Numbered from the stretch's first letter, positions 8,889 to 17,241 are shown. The stretch is 64,000 nt of DNA from Methanoculleus bourgensis MS2 (GCF_000304355.2 NC_018227.2:1-64000), one strand, 5' to 3'. Translations and numbers: made by a program. Notes: generated by a model from the letters alone, not told the origin.

Positions 8889-9290
8889 TTATCCCCTTTC
8901 GCCCGGCTTGTCTGCGGCGGTGTCCGCCAGCCGCTGCGCCCACGTCTCGCCGTCGGCGGTCAGCCGGTAGATGATCCAGTTGCCCTGCGCCTCGCCGGCG
9001 ATCAGCTCCGCCTTCCTCAGGACACCGAGATGGTAGGAGAGCCGTGAGTCGGCGATGCCGAGCACCGCCTTGATGACGCAGACGCAGAGCGGTTGCACGA
9101 AGAGCATCGCGAGGATCTTCAGCCGGATCGGGTCAGCGAGTGCGCGGTGAAGACTGCTCTCTCTTCGAAGGACCTCATTCTCCGGCAGCCTCTCCGTCAA
9201 CCCCGCGATGCCCCCGCACCGGCAGAGCGACTCCTCGACCTCCGGTGGGAGGGGGAGCGTCTCTTCCTGGCACTCGTTCTTCTCTACCAT
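8889..9290 (-). CDS. arsR: ArsR-family metalloregulatory repressor
   Basis: A 133-residue winged-helix repressor. The ATG at 9290 is preceded by GAGGTGA at good spacing; longer in-frame starts would run into the operator. The helix-turn-helix spans about residues 50-105 (DPIRLKIL ... SRLSYHLGVLRKAELI). A cysteine pair LCVC (C69, C71) sits in the helix where ArsR proteins bind As(III)/Sb(III). Extra cysteines (C7, C23, C25) lie in the N-terminal extension. It is transcribed away from the arsenic genes and has a degenerate operator just upstream (9310-9325), suggesting autoregulation. Confidence 0.9.
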   Translation of the reverse strand: MVEKNECQEETLPLPPEVEESLCRCGGIAGLTERLPENEVLRRESSLHRALADPIRLKILAMLFVQPLCVCVIKAVLGIADSRLSYHLGVLRKAELIAGEAQGNWIIYRLTADGETWAQRLADTAADKPGERG

Positions 9291-9309
9291 CCGGCTATCA
9301 CCTCGCTGG

Positions 9310-9325
9310 TTTAAGTTAATATGAA
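9310..9325. promoter_or_regulatory. Degenerate ArsR operator at arsR
   Basis: TTTAA-GTTAAT-ATGAA keeps the half-site spacing of the better sites at 9543, 12967, 14433 and 14485 (TTCAA-N6-TTGAA) with two mismatches. Confidence 0.5.
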
Positions 9326-9542
9326 ATGAGACGGCATATACCTTTTCCGTACTGCCGTACGCTCTGTCGCGTGGCCCCACTGCGACGCTAACACCGCAGG
9401 AGATGGGTGTTGCCCGGTACGGAGCCTGCCTGCTCGTACGGGTCGAAGGCACGATCGTCCGTCACTGCCCCCCCGTTCTGGGAGGATGAGTCCGGCGGGA
9501 TGCAGGGCATCGTAACGTTTATCCCCGATCCGGCACCACAAT

Positions 9543-9562
9543 ATTTCAAATAAAGTTGAAAT
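9543..9562. promoter_or_regulatory. ArsR operator before the first arsenic operon
   Basis: The inverted repeat ATTTCAAATAAAGTTGAAAT contains TTCAA-N6-TTGAA and overlaps the likely TATA region, 15 bp before the start at 9577. A repressor bound here would block transcription-factor access (inference). Confidence 0.75.
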
Positions 9563-9576
9563 AGTGGATCTCACTC

Positions 9577-10656
9577 ATGATTGACCTACTCATCAGCGCC
9601 CTCGCATCAGGGCTTGTCTCCGTGCTTGACTACCTCTCGGCGCACGTCCTCACCTGCCTGGTCCCGGCGTTCTTCATCGCCGGCGCCATCGCAGCCTTCG
9701 TCAAGAAAGAGGCGGTGCTGAAGTACTTCAGCCCGGACACCCCGAAACCGGTCTCTTACGGGATCGCATCGGTCTCGGGGACGATCCTCGCGGTCTGCAG
9801 TTGCACTATCCTCCCGATCTTTGCCGGTATCCTCAAGAAAGGGAGCGGCATCGGCCCGGCGACGACGTTCCTCTACGCCGGTCCGGCGATCAACGTCCTC
9901 GCGATCATCTACACCGCACGGGTGCTTGGGTTCGACCTCGGGGTGGCACGGGCGGTCTCTGCCGTGGTGCTCGCCATCGTGATCGGGCTCGCGATGGCGC
10001 TGATCTTCCGGTCCACCGACGTCGAGACCCTGAAGCGGAAGGAGATGACGCCAGGCGTCGCCGGGGCGTGTGAGGCAGAGAAGCCGCGCTGGGTCACGCC
10101 AGCGTTCTTTGCCCTCCTCATCGGGGTGCTGGTCTTTGGCGCATCACAGCTCGACTGGGTGATCCGGCTCTCGATCGTCTACGTCCTGACCCTCGCCATC
10201 GCCGTCCTGCTCATCTACTACTTTGACCGCGATGAGGTGACCGACTGGGGGCTTGAGACCTGGGACCTGACAAAGAAGATCTTCCCCATCCTGATCGCAG
10301 GAACGTTCCTCGTCGGGATCATCGCGTTCTTCCTCCCGCCGGAGACCTTCCAGCCCTACTTCGGGAACAACTCGCTCGCAGCAAATTTCCTCGCGGCGGT
10401 CGTAGGGACGATCCTCTACATGCCGACGCTGCTTGAGGTCCCGATCATCGGCACAACGTTCGGCTACTCGTCCGGGATCATGGCCGCTGGCCCGGCGCTT
10501 GCCCTCCTGCTGGCCGGGCCGACCGTCAGCCTGCCCTCGGTGCTTGTCATCTACCGGATCGTGGGCGCGAAGAAGACGGCGGCCTACGTGACGCTGGTCG
10601 TGATCTCGGCGACCATTGCCGGGTTTGTCTACGGAAACGGGATGCTGCTCGTATAG
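9577..10656 (+). CDS. arsP: ArsP/DUF318-type permease 1
   Basis: A 359-residue polytopic membrane protein of the YraQ/ArsP permease family, whose studied members export trivalent organoarsenicals. The family signature CSCTILPIFAGI is near residues 73-85, with a paired hydrophobic half in the C-terminal part (PTLLEVPIIGTTFGYSSG) and about eight membrane segments. With the operator so close and no ribosome site, the transcript is probably leaderless. It leads an operon continuing to about 12680. The substrate (arsenical or another soft-metal species) is inferred from context. Confidence 0.85.
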   Translation: MIDLLISALASGLVSVLDYLSAHVLTCLVPAFFIAGAIAAFVKKEAVLKYFSPDTPKPVSYGIASVSGTILAVCSCTILPIFAGILKKGSGIGPATTFLYAGPAINVLAIIYTARVLGFDLGVARAVSAVVLAIVIGLAMALIFRSTDVETLKRKEMTPGVAGACEAEKPRWVTPAFFALLIGVLVFGASQLDWVIRLSIVYVLTLAIAVLLIYYFDRDEVTDWGLETWDLTKKIFPILIAGTFLVGIIAFFLPPETFQPYFGNNSLAANFLAAVVGTILYMPTLLEVPIIGTTFGYSSGIMAAGPALALLLAGPTVSLPSVLVIYRIVGAKKTAAYVTLVVISATIAGFVYGNGMLLV

Positions 10657-10661
10657 GAGAC

Positions 10662-10943
10662 ATGCGTATGGAGAGTAATAAAGAGAGAGAAAAACCCTGC
10701 TGCGCCGCCGAAGCCCTGCGACGCGTTCGCCGGATCGAGGTCGGGGGGACCGTCGTCGGGCTCGTGATGCTCGACGACATCCTTGCCGGGACAATCGATC
10801 TCGGCCTCTCAGGCGAGGGTGCTATCTGTAATGAACTCATCAGACAGGTAAAGATCTACAACTACATCCCAAAGGAGGCCGAGCCGCTCTACCGGGCAGC
10901 GCTCCTTTGTGAATATCAGAATGAGGTGAAGAAGCAATGGTAA
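10662..10943 (+). CDS. Small uncharacterised protein in the arsenic operon
   Basis: A 93-residue protein I do not recognise. Its N-terminal part has EKPCCAAEALRRVRRIEVGG, with vicinal cysteines. A hydrophobic strand-rich middle and a C-terminal helix (YIPKEAEPLYRAALLCEYQNEV) follow. A second start at 10668 is possible. A 26-residue peptide at 15657 begins with a similar EKPCSAADAL, also beside an ArsP-type permease, so the family seems tied to these permeases. It overlaps the next gene by 7 bp. Confidence 0.8.
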   Translation: MRMESNKEREKPCCAAEALRRVRRIEVGGTVVGLVMLDDILAGTIDLGLSGEGAICNELIRQVKIYNYIPKEAEPLYRAALLCEYQNEVKKQW

Positions 10944-11179
10944 AAATCGAAGTACTGGGAACCGGCTGCGCCAAATGCAGGCGGCTCGCAAAGAACGTAG
11001 AATCAGCAATCAACGACCTCGGAATCGACGCCGAGGTCGTCAAGGTCGACGACATCACCGAGATCATGGACCGGGGGGTTATGTTGACGCCCGCCCTTGC
11101 CGTCGACGGCGAACTGAAGGTCTCCGGCCGGGTGGCCGATGTCCGGGAGATCAAAGAGATCCTGCATGGTGCTGATTGA
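10937..11179 (+). CDS. Thioredoxin-like small redox protein 1
   Basis: An 80-residue mini-thioredoxin of the redox-active disulfide protein family (glutaredoxin-sized, MTH895-type). The active-site CAKC is at residues 11-14, a cis-proline region MLTPALAVDG near 50-60, and a short C-terminal helix follows. It could supply electrons to arsenate reductase or accept a metal. It is about half identical to the next gene, with which it overlaps by 14 bp, so the pair is a tandem duplication. Confidence 0.88.
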   Translation: MVKIEVLGTGCAKCRRLAKNVESAINDLGIDAEVVKVDDITEIMDRGVMLTPALAVDGELKVSGRVADVREIKEILHGAD

Positions 11180-11408
11180 AGTCTTCGGGACCGGCTGCGT
11201 CAAGTGCCGGCGGATGATCAAGAACGTTGAGACGGCCGTCAAAGACCTCGGGATCGATGCCGAGGTCCGAAAGATCGAGAGCCTCGATGAGATCATGGAC
11301 CGGGGAGTGATGCTGACTCCCACCCTCTACGTCGACGGGGAGCCCAAAGCCGTCGGCCATGTCCCCTGCGTCGAAGACATCAGGCGGATCCTGCTCGGAG
11401 AGATGTGA
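11166..11408 (+). CDS. Thioredoxin-like small redox protein 2
   Basis: Tandem paralogue of the previous gene: 80 residues, active-site CVKC at 11-14 and MLTPTLYVDG. An upstream in-frame ATG (11139) lies inside the previous gene and would add nine unconserved residues, so the ATG at 11166 is preferred. The second cysteine in VPCVEDI (about residue 67) is not in the paralogue. Confidence 0.88.
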   Translation: MVLIEVFGTGCVKCRRMIKNVETAVKDLGIDAEVRKIESLDEIMDRGVMLTPTLYVDGEPKAVGHVPCVEDIRRILLGEM

Positions 11409-11410
11409 GC

Positions 11411-12265
11411 ATGAGAGAACAGAACCTGCCCCGGTGCGCCTGCGGCAGTGGCGTGGAGCCGGCAGGCGGAACGAAACGGATCATCTTTGCCTGCGCCGGC
11501 GCATCGAACGCCGGACAGGTCTCGAACGAGGCTGCCGTCCAGCTGACGAAGGAAGGATACGGGAATATCGCCTGCACGGCGTCTCTTGCCGTCGGGACGC
11601 CCTCGACCAGAAAGAACGTCGAGGAGGCCGACGAGGTGATCGTCATCGACGGCTGTCCGGTCGGGTGCGCCCGCCAGATTATCGAAAGGACCGGGATTAC
11701 GCCCGACCAGGAGATCGTGGTCACTGATCTCGGGATCAAGAAGGGTGGGAGCCTCGACCTCTCAGAAGAGGACGTGGAGACGGTCGTCTCCGCTGCCTGG
11801 GAGGGGCGGGGAAGAGAGACGCGGAAGCAGAGGCCTGAGCCCTCCGGCGGCTGTGGTTGCGGCTGCGGAGGATCGATGGAAACCCTTGTCGTCGAGTGGC
11901 GGCATATCGGCAGCAACGTTGAAGAGACCTGCGAGCGGTGCGGCGAGACAGGGCGTACAGTGATGGGCGTTGTCGAAGAGATACGCCCAATCCTTGAGGA
12001 GGAGGGCATTACGGTCCGGTTCGTCGAGACAGTTCTCCCGGACGAGGCGATAGCGGAGTCAAACAGCATCCTCTTCAACGGCGTGCTGCTCGAGGATCTC
12101 ATCGAAGGCATGGAGGTTACCAGCACGCCCTGCTGCTCCTGCGCCTGCATCACCGGGCAGGACGACGCGGAGTGCCGGGCAGTCAAGTATAACGGCGAGC
12201 GTTACGAGGCGATCCCGCCGGAGCTGATCGCCCGGGCAGCGCTGAAAGCACTCGGGCTTGAGTGA
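11411..12265 (+). CDS. Fusion of a DGC zinc-binding domain with DUF2703
   Basis: A 284-residue two-domain protein. Residues ~1-140 are a DGC-type putative zinc-binding domain, with RCACGSG at the start and the name-giving DGCPVGCA. A cysteine/glycine linker GGCGCGCGG lies near 146-154. Residues 156-284 are DUF2703, with CERC and CCSCAC clusters. In this island the same two domains recur as separate neighbouring genes (16849 and 17246), so the fusion implies joint function. Cysteine clusters in this setting suggest arsenite or metal binding or transfer; no activity is established from sequence. GTG at 11405 is an alternative start. Confidence 0.85.
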   Translation: MREQNLPRCACGSGVEPAGGTKRIIFACAGASNAGQVSNEAAVQLTKEGYGNIACTASLAVGTPSTRKNVEEADEVIVIDGCPVGCARQIIERTGITPDQEIVVTDLGIKKGGSLDLSEEDVETVVSAAWEGRGRETRKQRPEPSGGCGCGCGGSMETLVVEWRHIGSNVEETCERCGETGRTVMGVVEEIRPILEEEGITVRFVETVLPDEAIAESNSILFNGVLLEDLIEGMEVTSTPCCSCACITGQDDAECRAVKYNGERYEAIPPELIARAALKALGLE

Positions 12266-12271
12266 CTATCC

Positions 12272-12680
12272 GTGAAGAAGAGGGTCCTCTTCGTCTGCAC
12301 CCATAACTCCGCCCGCTCGCAGATGGCGGTAGGGTACATGAACGCCCGTTACGGCGACCGCTATGAGGCCTTCTCCTCCGGCACCGAACTGGGGACCCTG
12401 AACCCCTATGCGGTCAGAGCCATGGCCGAGATCGGGATCGAGATCTCCGGCCACCGCTCAAAGGATCTCGATGAGTTTGATGAGCAGGAAATGGACCTCC
12501 TCGTCGCCGGTCTGTGAGGGAGGGATCTGCCCCTCCTTCCCCTGGGCGAAGGAAGAGATCCACCAAGAGTTCCCCGACCTGTCGAAACTCACCGGCACCG
12601 ACGAGGAGATCATGGTCGGCGTCCGACGGATCCGGGACGGGATCACTGCCTGGATCGACGCAACGTTCGGAGGAGCGTGA
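12272..12680 (+). pseudogene. arsC: Arsenate reductase (ArsC, low-molecular-weight phosphatase type), frameshifted
   Basis: The first frame from GTG 12272 encodes [13 protein letters not shown], the P-loop with catalytic Cys of thioredoxin-coupled ArsC, and runs to DLLVAGL then a stop at 12515. The second frame continues the family, starting [16 protein letters not shown], with the resolving-cysteine region, and ends at 12680. Removing one G of GG at 12509-12510 joins them into a normal 135-residue ArsC. Either a sequencing error or a recent inactivation; the C-terminal half shows no further damage. The adjacent thioredoxin-like proteins would be natural electron donors. Confidence 0.85.
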
Positions 12681-12966
12681 CAATAGCAGTCGCCAGTCGT
12701 CATCTGGTCGGGGTTCCCGATAGTCGAAAGACGGTATTCCCGACCGCTCTGGCGGCTCGGTCGGGGCGTGCATCATGGCAATCCGGTTGACTGCGCTGCC
12801 GGAGAGCGCTGTCCGCCATGCGGATCGCACCCAGGTTGATGATACAGTCCGCCTTTCTTTTCGCTTTGCGAAGATGGACATAATGGTTTTTCTGTCGGCA
12901 ACGATCGTCACCCCGGGAGCGGTCAGAGAAAGGTATGTATATTCGTGTGAATAATAAGCCAACACC

Positions 12967-12986
12967 ATTTCAATATAAATTGTAAT
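12967..12986. promoter_or_regulatory. ArsR operator before arsF/arsG
   Basis: ATTTCAATATAAATTGTAAT contains TTCAA-N6-TTGTA and the TATA-like AATATAAA in its centre, about 30 bp before the start at 13015. The 286 bp before it (12681-12966) hold no supportable gene. Confidence 0.7.
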
Positions 12987-13014
12987 GCTGGACCAAGCAC
13001 CAGGGGTGTCCCTG

Positions 13015-13554
13015 ATGAGACGAACACAATCAAGCAATTCCAAACCACGGCGCATGCGGGCAGAGTTTGCCTGCAGCGCATCCGGACGGAATATCCTGCC
13101 GTTAGCCATTCTAGCGGCACTCCTCGCCTGCACCGCCCTCTTCACAGGATGTGTATCATCACCCGACGGAGTGGGTGCCACTACCGCCCCGCCGCTCAAC
13201 GGCACCGTCACCAAGGTCGAGGTCATCCACTTCACCGCGCCGAACCAGTGCCACTCCTGCGTGGTGCTCGGTGATTACGCCGAGGAGACCGTAAAGACGC
13301 ACTTCTCCGAAGAACTCGGCTCCGGGAAGCTGGTCTTCGACCACATTGATGTTGCCGACCCACAGCAGCAGGAGATCGTCGAGCGCTACGGTGCAACCGG
13401 CTCGTCGCTCTGGCTTGGCACCTACGACGACCAGGGCGGGTTCTCTAAAGAAGAGGACATCCGGGTCTGGTACAAACTCAACGACAAGCCCGGTTACATG
13501 CAGTATCTCAAGACGCTGATCGGGATGCGTCTCGCCGGGGACTTCTCGCAATGA
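13015..13554 (+). CDS. arsF: ArsF-like thioredoxin-fold lipoprotein
   Basis: A 179-residue exported protein: basic N-terminus, hydrophobic segment and lipobox LFTGC (Cys 46), then a thioredoxin-like domain with CHSC at 79-82. It matches the family annotated as ArsF, found next to ArsG permeases. I recall that family from arsenic loci; the nitroreductase label used for some members is not supported by anything here. The ATG at 13015 has AGGGGTG six bases upstream; an ATG at 12985 overlaps the operator and is unlikely. It overlaps arsG by ATGA. Confidence 0.8.
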   Translation: MRRTQSSNSKPRRMRAEFACSASGRNILPLAILAALLACTALFTGCVSSPDGVGATTAPPLNGTVTKVEVIHFTAPNQCHSCVVLGDYAEETVKTHFSEELGSGKLVFDHIDVADPQQQEIVERYGATGSSLWLGTYDDQGGFSKEEDIRVWYKLNDKPGYMQYLKTLIGMRLAGDFSQ

Positions 13555-14267
13555 GCCTGATGGGGTTCATGGAGACGATGGGGACGAGTAGCGTCCCCCT
13601 CGTCGCCGCGTTCTTCATCGGGCTGATGATGGCCCTCTCTCCCTGCCCGCTTGCGACAAACGTCGCCGCGATCGGCTACCTCTCCCGCCGGATAGGGAGC
13701 CCGGGGCAGACCATCCTTGCCGGGGCGCTCTACAGCGCGGGGAGGATGGCCGTCTACGTCGGGCTCGCGGCGCTTATTGTCATCTTCGGCCTCTCCGTCC
13801 AGGGGATCTCGCTCTTCCTCCAGACCTGGGGCGAGGTGCTCGTCGGCCCGCTGCTGATCGGGATCGGGGTCGTGATGCTCGATCTCATTCCGCTCCCCTC
13901 CTGGAGGGGCGGGGGCAGGCGATTTGCCGCGTTCAAGGAGCGGGTTGCCGATCAGGGGCTGGCAGGGAGTTTTCTCCTCGGCGTGCTCTTCGCACTGACC
14001 TTCTGCCCGTTCTCGGCGGTGCTCTTCTTTGCGATGCTCGTCCCGCTGGCGCTCCGGACCTCTGATCCGCTCGGCGTCCCGGCGGTCTTTGCCGTCGCCA
14101 CCGCCCTGCCGGTGATCGCGTTCTCGCTGATCATGGTGACCGGGGTCGCGAAGGTGGGGAGCGCGATGAAAGCGGCGGAGAAGTTTGAGTACTGGACGCG
14201 GCGCATTGTCGGGGTGTTCTTCATCGGGATCGGGGTCTACCTCCTCGCGGCAATGCTGTTTGGGTGA
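13551..14267 (+). CDS. arsG: ArsG-like permease (DsbD/CcdA superfamily)
   Basis: A 238-residue membrane protein with six predicted helices in two homologous halves. Each half has a Pro-Cys motif near the start of a helix (SPCPLATN near residue 31 and TFCPFSAVLFF near 150), as in CcdA/DsbD proteins that shuttle electrons across the membrane. Its coupling to the exported CHSC protein suggests that the pair moves reducing equivalents to the outside or exports an arsenical. Translation is coupled to the preceding gene. Confidence 0.8.
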   Translation: MSLMGFMETMGTSSVPLVAAFFIGLMMALSPCPLATNVAAIGYLSRRIGSPGQTILAGALYSAGRMAVYVGLAALIVIFGLSVQGISLFLQTWGEVLVGPLLIGIGVVMLDLIPLPSWRGGGRRFAAFKERVADQGLAGSFLLGVLFALTFCPFSAVLFFAMLVPLALRTSDPLGVPAVFAVATALPVIAFSLIMVTGVAKVGSAMKAAEKFEYWTRRIVGVFFIGIGVYLLAAMLFG

Positions 14268-14432
14268 TGCCCTTCCTGTGGGGCCAGTGCTCTTTCGGCA
14301 CTGTGGGGAACCTTCCTGTGGCTGCCCGGAAAACTCCCGCAGCCCTTCTCTCCTTCCATGCCGCGCTCCTGTCCACGTTTGGTCTGAAGACTACACTGTC
14401 CTGCAGGTCCCTGCCGCATACTGTTCCACACC

Positions 14433-14452
14433 ACTTCAATTTTTGTTGAAAT
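14433..14452. promoter_or_regulatory. ArsR operator, site 1 of a pair
   Basis: ACTTCAATTTTTGTTGAAAT contains perfect TTCAA-N6-TTGAA. The region 14268-14432 between arsG and this site has no gene. Confidence 0.75.
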
Positions 14453-14484
14453 GGAAACCTTCATACGCCAGCACCACCAACAGT

Positions 14485-14504
14485 AATTCAAATCTGATTG
14501 AAAC
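14485..14504. promoter_or_regulatory. ArsR operator, site 2 of a pair
   Basis: AATTCAAATCTGATTGAAAC contains perfect TTCAA-N6-TTGAA. Its centre is 52 bp from site 1, five helical turns, so dimers would bind on the same face of the DNA. Confidence 0.75.
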
Positions 14505-14533
14505 TCCCCGGCGCACCGACCGGGGCAGACGTG

Positions 14534-14695
14534 ATGACCATGACAGGCGAGAAAGATAACAAAGAAGGAACAAAAATAGGATCGCGGATAAAGAACCTCT
14601 TCTCCTCGGGCTGTGGCTGCGGCACCGGCGGCGGCTGCTGCGGTACCAGGATCGTCCCGAAGAAGAAGGAAGAACCTGACACAGGAGAGCAGTAA
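14534..14695 (+). CDS. Small cysteine/glycine-rich peptide
   Basis: A 53-residue peptide (start at 14534 or the ATG at 14540) with a charged N-terminal half and a cluster GCGCGTGGGCCG, five cysteines in twelve residues, followed by TRIVPKKKEE. The cluster resembles the linker of the DGC-DUF2703 fusion. It lies directly behind a double ArsR operator and ahead of an ArsP-type permease, so a metallothionein-like arsenite-binding or delivery peptide is a reasonable guess. A cysteine-rich modified-peptide precursor cannot be excluded. An in-frame ATG at 14498 lies inside the operator. Confidence 0.65.
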   Translation: MTMTGEKDNKEGTKIGSRIKNLFSSGCGCGTGGGCCGTRIVPKKKEEPDTGEQ

Positions 14696-14718
14696 ACTAT
14701 CGGTGAGGGAGAGATCTG

Positions 14719-15630
14719 ATGGACCTTCTGGCAACGCTTGCCACCGCCGGGCAGTTCTTTGTCGTGATCGCCGGGGAACTGATCCTGCTCTTTGTCGGGA
14801 TCACGTTCCTCGTCGGGCTGCTCCAGGCCTACATCCCTGAAGAGCGGATCCGCAGCGTGCTTGCCGGGAGGCGGCAGGGTGTCGGGAACGTCATCGGGGC
14901 CGGGTTCGGGGCGCTCACCCCGTTCTGTTCCTGCTCGACCATCCCCATCCTGCTCGGGCTCCTTGAGGTCGGGATCCCCTTCGGGGTCTGCATGTCGTTC
15001 CTGCTCGCATCCCCGCTCCTAAACCCGATAATCCTCTCACTTCTCGTCGCGCTCATCGGGGTCGTGCCGACCGCCGTCTACGCTGCCGTCACCTTCACCG
15101 CCGCCGTCGGCATAGGCTGGCTTCTCGGGCGGCTCGGCTACGGGCGCTACGTCAAGGACGTGATGGTTGAAGGAAGACCGGAGCCCTGTGACTGTGCCGT
15201 TGCCGTAAGCCACGGCACCCGCATCCGCAGGGCATTCTCTTTCGCAGTCAGTCTCTTCCGGCAGGTGCTCCCCTACCTCCTCCTCGGTGCGGGCATCGGC
15301 GCGTTCATCTACGGATTCATCCCTGAAGGCCTGATCGTCTCCCTCGCCGGGCCAAATAACCCGCTTGCCATCCCGGTGGCAGCGGTGATCGGGGTGCCGA
15401 TGTATATCCGGGCAGAGACGATCATCCCCATCAGTGCCGTCCTCCTCGAGAAGGGGATGGGCATCGGGGCGGTCATGGCCCTGATCATCGGCGGCGCGGG
15501 GGCAAGCATCCCGGAAGTGACGCTCCTTGCTGCGATCTTCGAACGGAGGCTGGTCGCCGCCTTTGTGGCGACGATCCTCACGGTCGCCGTCCTTGCCGGC
15601 GTCGTGTTCCAGGTGCTCAGCGTGATCTGA
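14719..15630 (+). CDS. ArsP/DUF318-type permease 2
   Basis: A 303-residue polytopic permease of the same superfamily as the gene at 9577 but only distantly similar. The signature TPFCSCSTIPILLGLLEVG is near residue 71, and the second half carries GVPMYIRAETIIPI. A cytosolic loop near residue 155 holds CDC. It follows the Cys-rich peptide by 23 bp with a purine-rich ribosome site. Confidence 0.85.
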   Translation: MDLLATLATAGQFFVVIAGELILLFVGITFLVGLLQAYIPEERIRSVLAGRRQGVGNVIGAGFGALTPFCSCSTIPILLGLLEVGIPFGVCMSFLLASPLLNPIILSLLVALIGVVPTAVYAAVTFTAAVGIGWLLGRLGYGRYVKDVMVEGRPEPCDCAVAVSHGTRIRRAFSFAVSLFRQVLPYLLLGAGIGAFIYGFIPEGLIVSLAGPNNPLAIPVAAVIGVPMYIRAETIIPISAVLLEKGMGIGAVMALIIGGAGASIPEVTLLAAIFERRLVAAFVATILTVAVLAGVVFQVLSVI

Positions 15631-15656
15631 CCTGCCCGTCATGAGGTGAACGAACC

Positions 15657-15737
15657 ATGGATGAGAAACCCTGTTCTGCCGCGGATGCGCTGTATGCCGC
15701 CGCGCTTGCGGGAGAGCTCCGGCCTGGCGGGTGGTGA
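15657..15737 (+). CDS. 26-residue peptide, apparent truncated paralogue of the 10662 gene
   Basis: Begins MDEKPCSAADALYAAALAGE, close to the EKPCCAAEAL start of the protein at 10662, then stops at 15737. A strong ribosome site GAGGTGA lies nine bases upstream. No continuation is found in other frames before acr3 starts at 15744, so the rest is deleted or this is a deliberately short peptide. Confidence 0.5.
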   Translation: MDEKPCSAADALYAAALAGELRPGGW

Positions 15738-15743
15738 CCGGCG

Positions 15744-16838
15744 ATGGGCACCACCGACCAGGGGACCTCCGGCTCCCGGCTCTCGTTCCTCGACCGCTAC
15801 CTGACCCTCTGGATCATCCTTGCCATGGTGGCCGGGGTCGCCGTCGGCTACTTCGTCCCCGCGGTCCCGGCAGCGATCACGGGGTTTTCGGTCGGGACAA
15901 CCTCGATCCCCATCGCCATCGGGCTGATCCTGATGATGTACCCGCCGCTTGCGAAGGTCCGGTACGAGGAGCTCGGGCTGGTCTTCCGGGACAGGAAGGT
16001 GCTCGGCCTCTCCGTCGTCCAGAACTGGGTCGTCGGTCCGGTGCTGATGTTCCTCCTTGCGGCGTTCTTCCTTGCGGGCCGGCCTGAGTTCATGTACGGC
16101 CTTATCCTGGTGGGCCTTGCCCGGTGCATCGCGATGGTGATCGTCTGGAACGACCTTGCCGGGGGCGATTGCGACTACTGTGCCGCCATCGTGGGCTTGA
16201 ACTCCGTCTTCCAGGTGCTCTTCTATGCCCTCTACGCCTACGTCTTCATCACCGTCCTCCCGCCGCTCCTCGGGATCGGGGCCGGGACGGAGGTGCCGAT
16301 CACGATCTCGGGCGTCGCCGCGACGGTCTTTGTCTACCTCGGTATCCCGTTCATCGCCGGGTTCGTCACCCGGTTCACGCTCCTCCGTGTGAGGTCGAAG
16401 GAGTGGTACCATGAGCGGTTCATCCCGAAGATCTCGCCGATCACGCTCATCGCCCTGCTCTTCACGATCGTCGTGATGTTCTCGACCCAGGGTGGGAACA
16501 TCGTCGCGCTCCCGCTGGACGTCCTCAGGATCGCCATTCCGCTCACGATCTACTTCCTCGCGATGTTCTTCGTCTCGTTCTGGATGTCCTGGAGGCTCGG
16601 GGTCGACTACGGCCGGAGCACGGCGCTTTCGTTCACTGCGGCAAGCAACAACTTTGAACTTGCTATCGCCGTCGCCATCGGGGCCTTTGGGATCGGATCC
16701 GGTGTGGCGTTTGCCACTGTCATCGGCCCGCTGATCGAGGTCCCGGTGCTGATATCGCTCGTGAACGTGGCGCTTCTGATCCGGGACCGGTGGTACGGGG
16801 GAGAGGCGATGGGAAGATATCCCATTAATTCCCAGTAG
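15744..16838 (+). CDS. acr3: Arsenite efflux permease Acr3
   Basis: A 364-residue member of the bile-acid/arsenite (ACR3) superfamily that expels As(OH)3. The family hallmark [16 protein letters not shown], with the conserved transport cysteine, is near residue 130. [20 protein letters not shown] is near residue 298, and about ten membrane helices are present. It is in the operon begun by the Cys-rich peptide. Confidence 0.95.
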   Translation: MGTTDQGTSGSRLSFLDRYLTLWIILAMVAGVAVGYFVPAVPAAITGFSVGTTSIPIAIGLILMMYPPLAKVRYEELGLVFRDRKVLGLSVVQNWVVGPVLMFLLAAFFLAGRPEFMYGLILVGLARCIAMVIVWNDLAGGDCDYCAAIVGLNSVFQVLFYALYAYVFITVLPPLLGIGAGTEVPITISGVAATVFVYLGIPFIAGFVTRFTLLRVRSKEWYHERFIPKISPITLIALLFTIVVMFSTQGGNIVALPLDVLRIAIPLTIYFLAMFFVSFWMSWRLGVDYGRSTALSFTAASNNFELAIAVAIGAFGIGSGVAFATVIGPLIEVPVLISLVNVALLIRDRWYGGEAMGRYPINSQ

Positions 16839-16848
16839 AGATGGTATC

Positions 16849-17241
16849 ATGAAGAAGGAACTCGTCATCGAATGGAAGCACATCGGAAAAGACATTGAGC
16901 ACACCTGTGAGCGGTGCGAGGAGACCGGGATGGCGCTCAATGCGGTTCTCGCGGAGATCAGCATGCTCCTTGAGATGGAGGGAGTCAGCGTGCGGATAAT
17001 CGAGACCGTCATCGAAAACGACGCGGTCGCGGAGTCAAACAGCCTCCTCTTCAACGGGGTGCCGATCGAGGAACTCCTCGAGGGGATCGAGGTGACCACC
17101 ACGCCCTGCGGCTCCTGCTCCTGCATCACCTGCGATGCGGAGACGGAGTGCCGGGCGCTCCGCTATAACGGCGAGGAGTACGAGGCGATCCCGCCGGACT
17201 TGATCGGGCGGGCGGCCGCAAAAGCGCTTGAGATGGAGTGA
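16849..17241 (+). CDS. DUF2703 protein (stand-alone)
   Basis: A 130-residue protein closely similar to the C-terminal half of the fusion at 11411. It conserves HTCERCEETG, the ESNSLLFNG segment and the TPCGSCSCITC cluster. The cysteine clusters suggest metal or metalloid binding. It follows acr3 by 10 bp. Its function is unknown. Confidence 0.85.
   Translation: MKKELVIEWKHIGKDIEHTCERCEETGMALNAVLAEISMLLEMEGVSVRIIETVIENDAVAESNSLLFNGVPIEELLEGIEVTTTPCGSCSCITCDAETECRALRYNGEEYEAIPPDLIGRAAAKALEME

Noticed and set aside
12681-12966. Possible decayed gene on the minus strand
   Set aside because: Short protein-like pieces can be joined only by assuming frameshifts, and no family was recognised.
15639-17129. 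496-codon open frame antisense to acr3 and DUF2703
   Set aside because: Highly charged, low-complexity Asp/Arg/Glu translation typical of antisense of a membrane-protein gene.
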